Assembly (NCBI GenBank): GCA_947652605.1
Contig: OX393577.1
Coordinates: 26,229,466 to 26,293,465, forward strand
Origin: Elmis aenea
Lineage: Eukaryota > Arthropoda > Insecta > Coleoptera > Elmidae
Direction: 5' to 3'
Length of the DNA: 64,000 nt
A program made the position numbers and the translations under genes. Shown here in pieces: positions 32,595 to 45,789 of the stretch (position 1 is the first letter of the stretch; each line of letters begins with the position of its first letter). The notes beneath the pieces are model-generated. The model was not told where the DNA came from and did no database searches. It saw only the letters and a list, made by a program, of their open reading frames with translations.

Positions 32595-33426
32595 CCTTTG
32601 AATCATATACCAAGTGATGTAATCATTTACTATTATTAAATTTGTCTCTCCGTTTGATACTTAAAAATCAAGTATTAGTTGTTTCATAAACTTTTGTTTT
32701 TATGTTAGTTTTTGTTATATAACGGTTTCGTAAAAATGAGGTATATCCAAAATTTTATTCAAAATAGCAAATATTTGCCATTTCCTTCAAGCTTATGTGT
32801 AGGCGTGCCTTTGGTTAAAAATTTGGCACCTTGAGTATTCAAAAAACAAAATAATCCTGTTTATCAAGCTCATTCAGTGGCTAGTCACATAATTAATTTG
32901 TCATGAAATTTACGAGGTATCCTTATGTTTTTGTCTTTTTCTCAATTCAATACATCGATTTTATCGTGATTTAGATTCCTTAAAGCGTTCTAGATATAAA
33001 TGCTCATTAATTATCAGTTTTATAATCAAATATACAGTAAGAACGCCCCAGCCAAAAAACTTTTTTATTTCAAGAGATACACTTTTGGTATGTAGGTATG
33101 TAGGTATTATAATATGTGGAGGGTCGCAAGATCTATTTAACATGTTATTGTATTTTATTTAAATAGGTATCATAAAAATAATCTTTTTGAGATATTTTAT
33201 TTTAATATGTGATTGTTGTGTTTGTTTTTTTTTTCAAATGACACCCTATATTTTGAAACACTCAATTTTGTTGGAAACTTTTCAGTTAAACAAAAAACAC
33301 GTTATCAATCAATGTGGCTGGCATAAAAAACAAAGAAAAGGTTATTAAAAACCTTGGATACATTTTTAAAAGTATATAACTAATGTAGAAATAAAATAAT
33401 AAGCAGAAGTTTAAATTAAATAAATA
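32595..33426. other. AT-rich spacer
   Basis: Nothing recognised. Confidence 0.5.
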
Positions 33427-33428
33427 TA

Positions 33429-33780
33429 CAGGGTGGTCCACATAGAAGGGCCACTATTGGGATCTCGTAAATGGTAAAAGCTACAAAGAAGTTTAAATTA
33501 GAAAAATCGTTCCCCTTTCTGAGACTTATTTAGTGATGCTTTAATGTTTTAAAAAAGTTCCATACATAATAAACCAAAATCGTTAATAACTCGGTTATAC
33601 TTTATGGTACAAAAATAATTTTTGGGAAAAAGTTGTAGATTTTTTTACACACTGTAAAAGAAAACATTTATTTGTTTCAATATTGTTTAAATTTTTAGAT
33701 AAACTACAAACTTGCATTTTTTTAAATGGAAACCATAATTGGCTATAACCTTTATAAGCTTTTAAAATTTCCTATCATAT
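33429..33780. mobile_element. Half of a TA-flanked MITE (CAGGGTGGTCCACATAGAAG family)
   Basis: The left end CAGGGTGGTCCACATAGAAG is preceded by TA and followed by GGGCCACTATTGGGATCTCG. The similarity to 36131-36514 continues through TAGTGATGCTTTAATGTTTT and then diverges. No matching right end is evident nearby, so it looks truncated or strongly decayed. Confidence 0.65.
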
Positions 33781-36130
33781 ATTTTGTAAGTCAGTTATTA
33801 TCTCTTGTGAAAAACCTTTTTGTTTGGAAATAAATCGTTAAAACAATTTAAGTTGTCTGAAAAATTGAACAAATATAGTGGAAATGAATTTTATAATTTT
33901 TATAAACTGTTTAAGAATAAAATAATTTAGCGATGATAAAAAGAGGCATAAACTAAATAAAATAAAACCATTCGTGTAAGTAATAACTGCAAAATTTTTT
34001 GTTACATCTATTTTTGCATTTTTTTCTAATAATGTGTATACGATTTTGAGTATAAATATTTTATTAAAGACTCCTTACTATTAAGTATTTTCGTTGTTTT
34101 ATCATTTTTGCCAGGCTAAATTGGTTGGTCCAATATTTTCGTGTACCATTAAAAAAAGTTTCCCGCAAGAGAAAACTAGATTAGATATATATCGTGTCGA
34201 AGGAAAAAGATGTAGCTACATAAGAATAGCGGTTGGCATTTTCAAAAATCAAATAAATTCAAGATATTTTAAAAATTAAGGATCTTAAAACTTTCTTTTA
34301 TTTATGCTTTAGTTTTTAAAAATAACAGTTTATTAAAAACTGGTAATAACATCTTGTACGGTTTGTTGTTTATTATTTTCTGTACAAGTCACTTTGATTG
34401 GTTTCATGTTTGATCTTTTACAATGTTTTTTAAAGATAGATAAGTTATAGATAGGTACATCATTTTAGAACATTTTAAGAGTGTTTAAACCAATTCTATG
34501 TACTCATTTTTAAGAGCAGTATACAATTTTACTTCATGCAATACAAGCAGTCAAGCAGTGTTAACAGGACATTTCCGACGACTTATTCTGTACACAGGCG
34601 GAGCGTTAAAATTCACTTGTTAAGTACTTTGTTAATAAATGATTGTAAAAATTACTGTAGTGTAAAACACGAAATCGTTTCATGCTTTATTAGCCAAACA
34701 AATGTTTCACCATCCCCTGTGCTAGTGTACCACTTAACTAACAACTTTTCTCGTTATTGTAATCGCTCTGAACTATTTTTGCCAAGCAGCAAAATTTCTG
34801 TGACCACGTAGACACGACACCGCGGCAAATAAAACATACACACATGCATAACAGAGAGGTCATTGGCGCCACTATATTTATAAATACCTCACTATTTCGC
34901 AATAGAATAGAAATTTAAAGAACGAGTGCAAACAAGAATGAAACTAAAGCTGTTAAATAAATAAACGCACGTTAATTATATTAATTTACTTTTTCGACAT
35001 ACTTAAAATTACATTACTAAGTTCGTTCAAACACCCAGAATGAAACACATGCTTGGAATAAATTATATACTGATGTGTAGGAGTTCGAGACAACATGAAA
35101 GCGGACAATGAAGTAAATTCTATTAATTCACCGTAAATTATGTACACAAGCAGTAAATAAACACGACTAACTCAGGATGATTATTTACTAGTAGTAGGTC
35201 GTTCGTCACGACAAGACATACGATTACATTATGTACATTATATGTACCTACATGTGTTTTATTTGGCGAAGTTCAATTAAATGTGAATGTAGCTGTACAA
35301 TATAAATCCCCGTATAAAAACTTCTTGTTTTGTTTTGTTTGCCAACTTTAGTAGGTAGGTATATCCAAGAACTTAAAACTAATTATCGTATTCTAGTCAA
35401 CTTTAATATCCAAGTTATCCACTAAAACAAATGCGAGCATAAACATATTCTATGTTTTCTGCCATGAAGTTAACTACAAACAACATCAGGTTTTAGTGTG
35501 TTTTGCATTATAATTTTTGAACATAGGAGTCGTCACTAACCCACAAAAATATTGTTTTTAAAGGATTTCTTTCCTACTGTGAAAAATGAGTTATAAGTTA
35601 TAAAGCGAAATAAACCTTTAAAACATGTTTCTCGTGCAGTGCCTAGGAAATATAAGTAAAAGTCGTCTTTAAATGTAAATTATTTTTATTTTCCTTCGTT
35701 ATTAAAAGAGTTTTGTAGACTTATCATAGCATATATGTAACGTGCAAGTTATCACTAGATGTAATCTGGAATTTAATATTTTTTTGTGAAAGGAATTTAA
35801 CCCCAGGTGGTTAATGTCCCCAAGTTAATTTTGAAATTATATGAAAATACAATCTTAAAACTGTAGGGGGTGTAATGTATAATATTCTGAAACGAAACAA
35901 AAAGTAGATAAGTACCAGCAGATGCGAGATAAGCTTAAAAAAATGTTTTATGTTTTAAAAAAAATATTTTTGACATCTAACATCAGCGAAGTGCAGAGCC
36001 CACACGACGTAAACTACCCTGATGAAAACAACTTTATCCAAGAAAATCTTTTGGATGCAAATGGTGAACGTGATATTCTTCATATTTTTAAAAGTGCTTT
36101 ACAAAAGAAATGTTTTTATTAAGATTTTTT
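33781..36130. other. AT-rich region with weak open frames
   Basis: 34094-34279 is a frame preceded by a pyrimidine tract and TTGCCAG (LVGPIFSCTIKKSFPQ). 35922-36122 is another, with more balanced residues (EVQSPHDVNYPDENNF). Neither resembles a known protein. Either could be a short exon or a transposon leftover. I see nothing else. Confidence 0.3.
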
Positions 36131-36514
36131 TATGGTTACATAGAAGGGCCACTATTGTGATTTGTAAGCAGTAAGAACTATAAAGAAGTTTAAATTAGAC
36201 AAATTGCTACCCTTTCTAAGACTTATTCAGTGATGCTTTAATGTTTTAAAAAAGTTCCATGGCGCACTAGATAATATCTAAAACATTTTCCTCATAAATA
36301 TTTTTGTACCATCAACTATAACCTACTTATTAACGATTAAAAAAGTCTATTTAGATTTTTGTTTATTATCTAGCGTGCCATGGAACTTTATTAAAACATT
36401 AAAGCATCAATTGCTAGGTCTCAAAAAGGGAAACAATTTGTCCAATTTAAACTTTTTTGTATATGTTACCGTTTACGAGATCCCAATAGTGGCCCTTCCA
36501 TGTGAACCACCCTG
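36131..36514. mobile_element. Foldback MITE of the 33429 family
   Basis: ACATAGAAGGGCCACTATTG at about 36138 is mirrored by CCCAATAGTGGCCCTTCCAT and ACCACCCTG before TA at 36515. The arms run inward through AAAAGTTCCATGGCGCACTA against TCTAGCGTGCCATGGAACTT, so the unit folds on itself. The left terminus has lost the CAGGGTGG end. Confidence 0.8.
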
Positions 36515-36584
36515 TATAATACAAAAAATAATTGGCAGTCACCTTTTCGCACAGTAGTCAGAATTTAATATTCGTCCAATCTTA

Positions 36585-37298
36585 CCAGGGAAGGTCACGA
36601 TACGCTGTCGCTAGAATTTGATCCAGGCTGTGTTTATTAAATCAAAGACATCAAAACTAACTGTTTTTCAGAGTTATACGTGCCACTGGCCATTTTCTTC
36701 GGAAAAATAGGGGAAAAACTGAAAAGTTGAATAATAAAAGTATTTTTTTCGATCGCGTTGGCCATGAAACCTTCAAAGACAAAATCGAAATTTTTCTATT
36801 TACCAATGCGCGCAACCTTTGCAAATAAAATGGTGCAAGGTTTTTGAAAAAATCTTAAACGGTTCCGGAGAAAAACGCGTAAAACGAGGCTTATAAAAAC
36901 GGTTTTCCCTATGTTAAACGCTTATGCAAGTCGCATAGATATAGTTATACAGATACACACACAACTTCTCAAATCATAGCGCTTATGCAGGGGTTTCGTT
37001 TTTGACGTTTTTCTCCGGAACTGTTCAAGATTTTTTCAAAAACTTTGCATTATTTTACTTGTAAAGGATGCGCGAATTGGTAAATAGAAGAATTTCGTTT
37101 TTTTCTCTGACGGTTTCATGGCCAACGCGATCGCAAAAATGACCTTTTTATACCCATTTTTCAGTTTTTCCCCTATTTTTCCGAAGAAAATGGCCAGTGG
37201 CACGTATAACTCTGAAAAACAGTTAGTTTTGATGTCTTTGATTTAATAAACACAGCCTGGATCAAATTCTAGCGACAGCGTATCGTGACCCTCCCTTG
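36585..37298. mobile_element. Long foldback element with TTA duplication
   Basis: CCAGGGAAGGTCACGATACG at the left is matched in inverted form by CGTATCGTGACCCTCCCTTG at the right. TTA flanks both ends (36582-36584, 37299-37301). The arms are about 345 bp each and nearly identical from end to centre, for example around TGCCACTGGCCATTTTCTTC. A 3-bp TTA duplication suggests a Harbinger-mobilised element. No coding capacity. Confidence 0.85.
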
Positions 37299-37301
37299 TT
37301 A

Positions 37302-38805
37302 GAAAATAAAAGTGCGATAAAAACTTGGATAATACTCTGAATGAGTCAAATAGACGGATTGGCCACAGAACATTTCTGTGTAGCGTATACCACAAATAAT
37401 TCTAACAAAAAAAACACACAATACAATCATACATAAGAGTAACAAACAAATTCATTATTTTGTAAACTAACATTACAAGATGATTGTTGGTTTATATTTA
37501 AAGTGATATAAACAAACGATCTTCTACCAATTTTTCTGTAGTTAGTTGTGCCGGGAATATTTTTCATAGTCACCGGCTGTAAAGAATTTTATGCATTTTC
37601 GAAATACTTTCAGTAATCATGAATTTGTTGTAGAATTATTAAATATTTTATGTTCCACATAAAAGTGGTGTTTATAAAAATTTACAAATAAACCACAAAC
37701 AGAAACTAAAGACGTTAATAATTCATAATGTAGCTCACAATAAAGGGCTCGAATATTTTACAATCCAAAATATTGTTACCAGTATTTACTTTTCATACAA
37801 TCTATTTTACCTTGCCACTGGTGCCATTTAATGTATTACCATTCATTAATGTGTCCAGTCTGCAAACCTACGCCGCTATCAGTTTATTTAGTGATACTTT
37901 ATCGAGTATAAATATTCCCAGAAAAATATTCTAAAGTAGGTACATGTGTGATGGGTAATACTACTACGTAGTTATTTTTAACACTTCTTTGTTACAGCAC
38001 TGATTATTTTCCTTATAAATGACGTAACGGGGACACTCGTAATATCTAACTATAATAGGAAACGATTACAAAGTATTTCTCGGTGGAGGGCAAATTATAA
38101 AGTGGTCGTACAAAATGCATTTGCATGCAGCAAAGTTTCTAGTTTGTGCGACAAGATTATTCGATGCAAACAAGAGATTATAAAGTTAACTATGTATATC
38201 ACTCACTTTACCAAGTACGTGTGGGAGCATGTGCGTGTTCGTTTAAACTATATGTGGCACAAATAGAACAATCTAAATAGAAACACGGTGGGCTGAAAAG
38301 GCAACGACATGCTTTTTCTTTTTAAACAAGTATTGCCTTCGAAATATCAACTATCAGTTTTTATGTATGAAAGCTTGAAACGCTTTATAAATGAGTTACA
38401 GATGTGTCGCGTAGTGTTTCACAATAAGACAACAAAAATCTATGAAAAATATATTTTCAAATATAAAATTAACTGTTACGTCTTGGTAAAAGTTTTTTCA
38501 AAATTCAAATAAACCAATTTTGTTTTCCTGATAAAGGTAAACCAATAGTAATAACATTTTAAAAACTTTGCTTAGAGCGAGTAGTAGTTTTTCACTTTTT
38601 ATTAAACTTATTTGTTACATTAAATTTAATAAATTAAAATATCACCAAATTAAAATTTTTGCTTATATTAAAAATTAAGTATGCATTTTTTGGAACATCT
38701 TAATATTGCTACAAATTGTGCTCTATTACATGAACCTTTTTGTTATTTTATCCAAATCTCTATCTCTTACTTCAAGCGAGATCCCCATGGTGGTCCAAAT
38801 TATGA
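37302..38805. other. AT-rich region without recognised gene
   Basis: Short frames only. About 38760-38800 (AAGCGAGATCCCCATGGTGG then TCCAAATT) resembles the inner edge of a TACAGGGTGG-type MITE arm and may be a remnant. Confidence 0.45.
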
Positions 38806-38813
38806 GGCACACT

Positions 38814-39029
38814 CAGAACCGGTCCTAGGGTTTGCGGAGCCGTGTGCGAAAACAAATGCGAGGCCGGATATTTTGAAAAAGGGCCGAGTTAAAGTAAAAT
38901 GTTACAAAAAAAACTGAAAAAACAGGCTGGTGATCTAACAAAAAGCACCCTAGACGGCTGGCGCGGGGCCGGTCTATCCGCGGGGCCGTGTGCGGTGCAC
39001 ACCCTGCCCCCCCCCTGTGGCCGGCCCTG
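38814..39029. mobile_element. hAT MITE, CAGAGCCGG family, copy 2
   Basis: It starts CAGAACCGGTCCTAGG, ends GGCCGGCCCTG, and has a perfect 8-bp duplication GGCACACT (38806-38813, 39030-39037). It shares GGGTTTGCGG, GCCGTGTGCGAAAA and AGTTAAAGTAAAATGTTAC with the copy at 12743. Overlapping open frames on both strands here are products of its GC-rich sequence, not genes. Confidence 0.92.
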
Positions 39030-39037
39030 GGCACACT

Positions 39038-40189
39038 CTATACATAATACATCTATACATTGTAATAAAAGCACGATTCATTATAGAAATAAGTATGTTA
39101 TTTTTGTGCGATAGAGATTTTAAATTCAATTTGACTGCAACAGAATTTTTTAAGTAAAAAAGAATTTTTTTTGGGAGTTTGGTACAGCAAGTTTTTTTTA
39201 AACGCATTCGCCCATAACTTAAATATTTGTGCCCAATCATTTATCACTACAGACATTTTATGGCAGGCATTGAGTGTTGTTTTAAATATCTTTTTTAGGT
39301 TTTAAAAAACAAAATGTTGATGTAATGTGACTGATTATTTGGTACATCAAATAAATTTGTCGTAGTATACGTTTTTTTCATAGCACACTAAGTTACGAAG
39401 ATACAACAATTAACTTTTGATTTTGTTATAACCGTCATTTTAGGTATTTACGTCCATAAACAGCATTTGTTTTTTTTTCTTTTTAGTGATATATTATTTG
39501 TTGCAACAAATTTATTAAATGTTCCTATGCTCACAAAAATAACTTTTTTACAGAGTTGGGCATGAATGTTTTGTTTACAAATGAAACAAAAGTCTTATAT
39601 CCGCCAACATTGATAAATTTTGATAATTGAAAATATGTTTTTTTTTGTTGATGGGAGCTTTTTTTCTCTTCTGTTTTTAGCAACATGTAGGTAACATCTT
39701 TGCAAAAAAAAACGAATGTTTTTTATTTCAGGAAATATCTTATATGGCGTAAATAAGAAAATCTAAAGTTGACTGCCATGTCTGTGTAACTAACGGTGCT
39801 ATGAAAAAACTGAACCACCGATTAGTTTGGCTTATCAAATAATCACAATTATTCATAATAAAAACAATTATATATACGGTACCTATATTACGGTAATTGT
39901 TTTGATTTTCGTAAAAATCACAATAAAACTGCATGTGGATGATAGTCATGTCAATACTATTATACGTACTATAAAGATTTTTGTTTGGTTCTTTCATTGA
40001 AAACAATATTTAAATAAAGTGCTCGCAGTTGAAGACAAATAGTTCATAAATAATAATAGATAATCTATTTTTTATCATGTTTAATGCAGTAAAATGAATA
40101 CAGTAGCCTTCATTTTATAGTCAGTTTGCTTTATGTTATTGGAATACATCATTAAATAATCTAGTGACGTAGATTTAAATTACTTTGAT
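39038..40189. other. AT-rich region without recognised gene
   Basis: Nothing recognised beyond short AT-type frames. Confidence 0.5.
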
Positions 40190-40686
40190 TCGATTTGCCC
40201 CGTGCCGTCGTCACCCGTGCCCGTATCTCCATCCAATCTTCTTTAAATTTTAAATCAGTGTTAACCATGTCGAGATTAATTCGATTACGATTCAAAACTG
40301 ACGGAAAGTATGCACGTTAAATATGGTAAACAAAAAATTTATTTTTGTCGCTCTATTATTTATGCATTTTCGGTAAACGTGCGACGTAGCACGGAGACAA
40401 AACATCAAAACATCAAGATTGCGCTGGCCAGTTTGCTGTACATGTCTTCACTACTGCGGTGTGGGATTCGGTGATACAGTTAACAAATGAATTTTGGCAG
40501 AAGATCATAGTGGCAACGGACATTTCCACTAAATTAATCACAGTCACGTGTTTTTGTTTTGATTCACGTTGTTATTCATAGTAAATACCAACGTGAAGAT
40601 CCAGTAATTATTTTTAGTTTCTGTATTAGAATTCTTTCGACAAGTTGTTAATTGAGGCTGTCATGTCGGGCTTATTTTATGTAAGT
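40190..40686 (+). promoter_or_regulatory. Possible host 5' end: CpG-richer leader, short start exon, GTAAGT
   Basis: Bases 40190-40600 have more CpG than the surroundings. At 40663 an ATG begins MSGLFY (ATGTCGGGCTTATTTTAT), immediately followed by GTAAGT, a consensus splice donor, at 40681. This would be an 18-base coding first exon. I find no matching second exon in the window and recognise no protein, so chance is quite possible. Confidence 0.22.
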
Positions 40687-41201
40687 CGCTATCATTCAAC
40701 TATAAACATGCGGTATTCTTAATCAGCAGTATTTTACGATGTTTTCAGGCCGGTTTTAACTACATTCCATTGTTAAGTAGAACTTGGATAACGTTAATTC
40801 AACGAAATAATTGAATTGCTCGCGTTGTGTTCAAAGTGAAACCTTTAATCGCGTTGTTGCTTAACTATAACACGAATGATTATGTAAAATTTGCACATTT
40901 CCTCATATAAAGAAATAAAAATGAACAAATATAACCCTTTCTGTACATATATTACATGTTTTGTAACTAAATCTATGGAAACCGGCTGATTAGGTGTCAA
41001 TATTATGTTAGTCATGTACTTAAATTTCTGAGGATATTTAACTATATACACGGATATTACAATTTAATATTGTAAAAAAATTTGCCTAGCAAAGAACCTT
41101 TAAATATATTTGCTGAATTCCAGTTTACGATATTCTAAATATGGTTTTTAAAAATTCAGTAAACTGCATTTCGTTATTTAGCCATTACGTACAAAGGTTT
41201 T
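40687..41201. other. AT-rich spacer
   Basis: Nothing recognised. Confidence 0.5.
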
Positions 41202-41203
41202 TA

Positions 41204-41700
41204 CAGGTTGGTCCAAATTCGAAATATCTGTAGGATATATTGGTAAGTAGATACAATAGTAAGAAAAATCTTTAAAGCTACTTTTTTGAGGCATGTTTAT
41301 GTGTATTATTAGATTTGTAGCCGAAAATTCAGTTTTTTTCGTCACAAACAAAAATTTAAATTTCTAGGTTTTTGAAAATCCAACTGCTAGAAAAAATCTT
41401 TTAACAGATTAATTAATCTCGTAAAAGTATTCCTTAAGACCAGGGACTAAAAACGAAATATATTTTACCGCGTTGTCTTTCCAGAATACAAATTCTATAT
41501 TGATAAAACCGGTTTTAGGAATTATTTATTCGTTTTCGTTCTTGAACGAAAAATAAAAATTTCGTTTTCGTTCTTATAAAAATTTCGGTTAACATTTTCG
41601 TTTCGTTCTCAGTCCCTGCTTGAGACCCACATTAGATTTTTGTTAACAATTGTACAGTAGTTAATGAAACACCCTACAAATATTTCGAATTTAAATCTCC
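41204..41700. mobile_element. Decayed TACAGG-type inverted-repeat element
   Basis: CAGGTTGGTCCAAATTCGAA and then ATATCTGTAGG near 41204 is mirrored by CCTACAAATATTTCGAATTT near 41672. The last outer bases on the right are lost. It resembles the CAGGGTGGTCCAAATTCG ends of 11546-13894. A hAT element is nested inside it. Confidence 0.55.
41443..41618. mobile_element. hAT MITE, CGTTTTCG family, short copy
   Basis: CAGGGACTAAAAACG to TCTCAGTCCCTG, flanked by CTTAAGAC (41435-41442) and CTTGAGAC (41619-41626), a 7-of-8 duplication. It is 176 bp, an internal deletion derivative of the type seen at 22283-23474, and keeps the TTCGTTTTCG words. Confidence 0.88.
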
Positions 41701-42775
41701 GTTTACTTTTCTGTCGTTTTTTATTGTATTGTGCAATTATCTAATGTCATAGTTAACGCCTCCAAACAATAGAATTCTGTCTTTATTTAAAAGGCAGGGA
41801 AGCGCGATCTGTGCTGCTACATTAACATTTTATTTTATTTAACTTAAGACGAATATTTATAATTGTTAAGATTTTGATATTAAATTTCCATGTTCTATTA
41901 TGTTATGTACTTTAAACGTTTAAAACTTTAAACTATTAACTTTAGGTAATATTATAGTACCTAATTATTAGATAATATTTGTGCGTGATAAATTAAACTA
42001 TACGTAACTTTCACCGCCATGTAAAACAACATGAAATTAATTGTAATTAAATAAATAAGTACAGATTAACTTAATTACTGAGAAGCAACTGACGCATAGA
42101 CTGCGTGTCTAGGACTTTTCAAACTATGGTAGATGATTTTTTGTTAAGTAAAATGATAGTAATATTATGTTCTTGTTGTTTTTCTTTACTTTAAATAACA
42201 TAAAATATAAGATAAGAATATGAATTTTGTTTGAATTTGAACTACGATTAAAATCGATTTGATTGTTTATTATATCGGCGTTCTTCATTAATTTTTCAAT
42301 AAATGTAAATTATTGGATAATAACTGAGAAATTTTTGAAGAGTACGACAATTAAAAATAACTTAAGATGCTTTTAGATAAGAGTAACAGCACCCAATTAT
42401 AAAATTGTTTGTTGATAACGGTGTTATCAAAATGTTCAACAAAAATACATATTTTTGTTACCTACGTAGTAACTAGTCAATTACTTGTTTAAAAATTTTG
42501 TTTAGCACTTTATCTATGTACTTTTGTAATGAGTTTGCCTAGCTGAAGGTACTTAACTGTACGCTATCGCGAAATTCTTAACGTAAAATGTACGCAAATT
42601 TACTCGTGAACATGGAAATATGTAAATGTTTGTTCTATTGAAGACAACATTTCTAAGAAATTTTCTACCTCTTATATTGCTTATTGTTTAACCCAAACTC
42701 TTAAAATCATTTATTCGCAAATTTTCATACCAAATCCATTTTTATTTAACAAACAAATCTTATACGGAGTTACTA
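41701..42775. other. AT-rich spacer
   Basis: Nothing recognised. Confidence 0.5.
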
Positions 42776-42777
42776 TA

Positions 42778-43787
42778 CAGGGTGTCCCAGATTACATTTC
42801 CAGCATGGGCATCTCGCTTATTATAAGAGATATAGGTTTGTTTAAATTAGATGAATTATTCCATAGTATGAGAGGAGCCACTATCATTTTATAAAAGCAC
42901 AAAATTCCTCGTGCTTCAGATGTTATAGCAAAAAATATGATATTGTCGAATTTCTTTTTTCTCTCATAACTTTTTTGTCATTAATCGCTAGAACAATTTT
43001 ATTTGCACTTTCTTAAGGTACTTTTTAATGGAGAATGTAACTGTTATTGTAGATTTTTTTTAACATCTACCATTTTCGAGATATTACCCCTAATTTCATT
43101 TTTTCTTATGGGCCGCGAAGTTGGCTATAGAATAGTTAAAACATTTAAAAATTTTAATTAGTTGTAAATGTGCCCATAATTATATGATAACAAATTTGCT
43201 GAAAATACTATTGAATTACACAACAATACTATAAACTTCTAATAAATGATACCGCCCGCACAAATAGTAACTACCATTTGACATTTAATTAGTTGTTTTT
43301 TGTTTTTATTTTCATAGATAGCTTGATAAGTGATGGGTAAAATACCATTTTTCTTCATTTTGTGACTTATTTATAAAAATAGATATAGCAAGTAATATTT
43401 CATTTAAAATAGAAAAAAAAGCACATTTAACTATTCCATAGCCAACTTCGCGGCCCATAAGAAAAAATGAAATTAGGGATAATATCTCGAAAATGGTAGG
43501 TGTTAAAAAAAATCTAAAATAACAGTTACATCCTCCATTTAAAAGTACCTTGAGAAAGTACAAATAAAATTATTCTGACGATTAAGACAAAAAAGTTATG
43601 GGAGAAAAAAGAAATTCGACATTTTCATATTTTTTGTTATAACATCTGAAGCATGAAGAATTTTGTGCTTTTAAAAATTTATTGTGGCTCCACCCATACC
43701 AAGGAATAATTCATCTCATTTAAACAAACCTGTATCTCTTATAATAAGCGAGATCCCCATATTAGAAATGTAATCTGGGACACCCTG
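42778..43787. mobile_element. TA-flanked foldback element (CAGGGTGTCCCAGATTAC family)
   Basis: CAGGGTGTCCCAGATTACAT opens the unit and ATGTAATCTGGGACACCCTG closes it, with TA on each side. Arms of about 360 bp extend inward to CTTATGGGCCGCGAAGTTGG on the left and its inverse on the right. A 300-bp AT-rich loop separates them. No coding capacity. Confidence 0.9.
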
Positions 43788-43789
43788 TA

Positions 43790-45785
43790 TACCCCAAGGT
43801 AAACTACAATCCTACGTTAACAAAATATTGCCTTTTTTATGTTGTTTTGAATTAACGTTACCTACAATTTAAAGATCGTGTATATTATTCATAAGAAATC
43901 ATCTGATGGAACGCGGTTTTTATACAGTTTATAAGGCTCACACGCGGACCTCATCGCGAAAATAGTCAAAATGTGTGACGTATGGCGTAAAAATGTAGAA
44001 TCATGTACATGAAATCGAAGATTTAGTTTTAGTGCCTTTTAAATTATGCTGGAGTGATTACATGCAGAGTTAAAACTATATACACACACGGTACGGAACA
44101 TTGGCAAATATTTACTTTGTTTAAGTTTGAACAACGGAACGAATCTGCCACATGTACTCTGGAAAGTCCAGATCAGTCTTTAAAAGAACTTAAATCTATT
44201 GTTGTTTTTTTTTTCGAATATTGTTTGGTATAAATGGACACAATAATAAACAAATTAATAAAGTATTCTTCAAGATTATTCCAACTCATTGTATGTATTA
44301 ATAGATATCGATTTCAAGCTGATTAACGATCAGACGTTTTTACAATAACAAGCCAAAAACTGCTTAAGTTTTGGGTTCACTTGTTACATTTCTGCCACAA
44401 AACAAAAGAACTGATGCTTCGTCAGGCAGGAGCGTTGCTAAGCCACGAGGCTCTCATGCGCTTGTTTACGACAACCAACGGAATAGCCAAAGTAACGTAT
44501 TTTTTTTTGCTTTTATCAGCCGTCTCGGGGCGATGTCCAAACGTAAAAAGTATTATTTCATTTCATATTATTACAAGCTGTGATTACATTCTTAAATTTT
44601 ATTTTATCTCTCACATCAAAGCTCATAGTGCACTGAAACGCAAAATAGGACTTTTATGAAATTATTTAGTCTTAAAAACTTCAGTAGGCACTAATTCCAC
44701 ATTAACCCTAAATTATAAATTTCTTAAGTTAGTAATAAGGTGTATATTTAGCAGATATTGAATTTTAAACATATGATAAAGTCACAATTGTTCTTGTACA
44801 TCCAAAAATGTTTATAACATGTCGCAGATAGTTTTTGTGTAATTGTGTGGCGTGGAAATTACATCATCATCGAATTAAATAGGGACAACACGTGTTCATA
44901 TTGGTTAACTTGGGACGTTGCCAAAAAAAACTTGGTTTATGTTGCGGTGAAATCCCCTATTTAATTTCATTTATAAAATTTTGGCGAAACACAGTTTTTA
45001 AGTTTTTAAATTATAGGTTAATTTTTTAAAAATACACCGTACACTAAAAGTTATTTGACTTCAAAGGCAAAAAACATTCGTTTATAATGTTTATCGGTTT
45101 AGTACTCAAAATTAGATTCGAAATTAGTTATTTACTAAATTTTATCATAATTATTACAAATTATGACGATGTGACAATGCCGTGTCACGCTAATTAGCGC
45201 AATCAAATGAAGCAATTATTTCGATCCGAATGAAAAAAAGAGCTATAAAACACAATCGTTTTCTACTACAGTGCTTTTTTTTTGAGAATAAAAAGTCGCA
45301 CCTTATAATTTATCATTGAAAAATGTATAAACAACTAAGGGCGATGCCTAATCATGTGATGAGGGTAATATTCAAATAAAATTTAAATAGCAGGAAACAC
45401 AGCACACTTTATAGGACCAGTAATCAAAGATAGTATCTATTGATAAAAGTATTAATTTCCTATCCTAATTAAAAATTCTTTTCGATTTCGTGTTCTACAG
45501 GGTAATCAGCAAATGCAAATATGTTAGAAACGTGTTAACTTTTCCTGTAAATCATTCAAGCTCAGCACACGGTACTAGAAACACATACATTCTTATTTAA
45601 TTGTTGGGGGTGCTATTATGTGGTCTTGGCTTCAGGGCGCCAATTTATCTGGAGCGGTTCTTTCCTTTTAAAACCAGTAAAATAGGTATTTTCAGACGGA
45701 GATTTATTTTATATTTTGTGTGTAATAATATTTGAAAGACCAACCTAACCATTTCTAGTTTTGTTAATTTACTTATGTCTTCTAA
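43790..45785. other. AT-rich region without recognised gene
   Basis: A 92-codon frame at 44381-44659 lies in slightly GC-richer sequence but has no known features. CTACAGGGTAATCAGC at about 45498 may be an orphan MITE end. Confidence 0.4.
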
Positions 45786-45789
45786 TTAA

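Noticed and set aside
38825..39240. Overlapping GC-rich frames on both strands
   Set aside because: They fall in or run out of the 216-bp hAT MITE with a perfect target duplication, so they reflect its GC-rich sequence.
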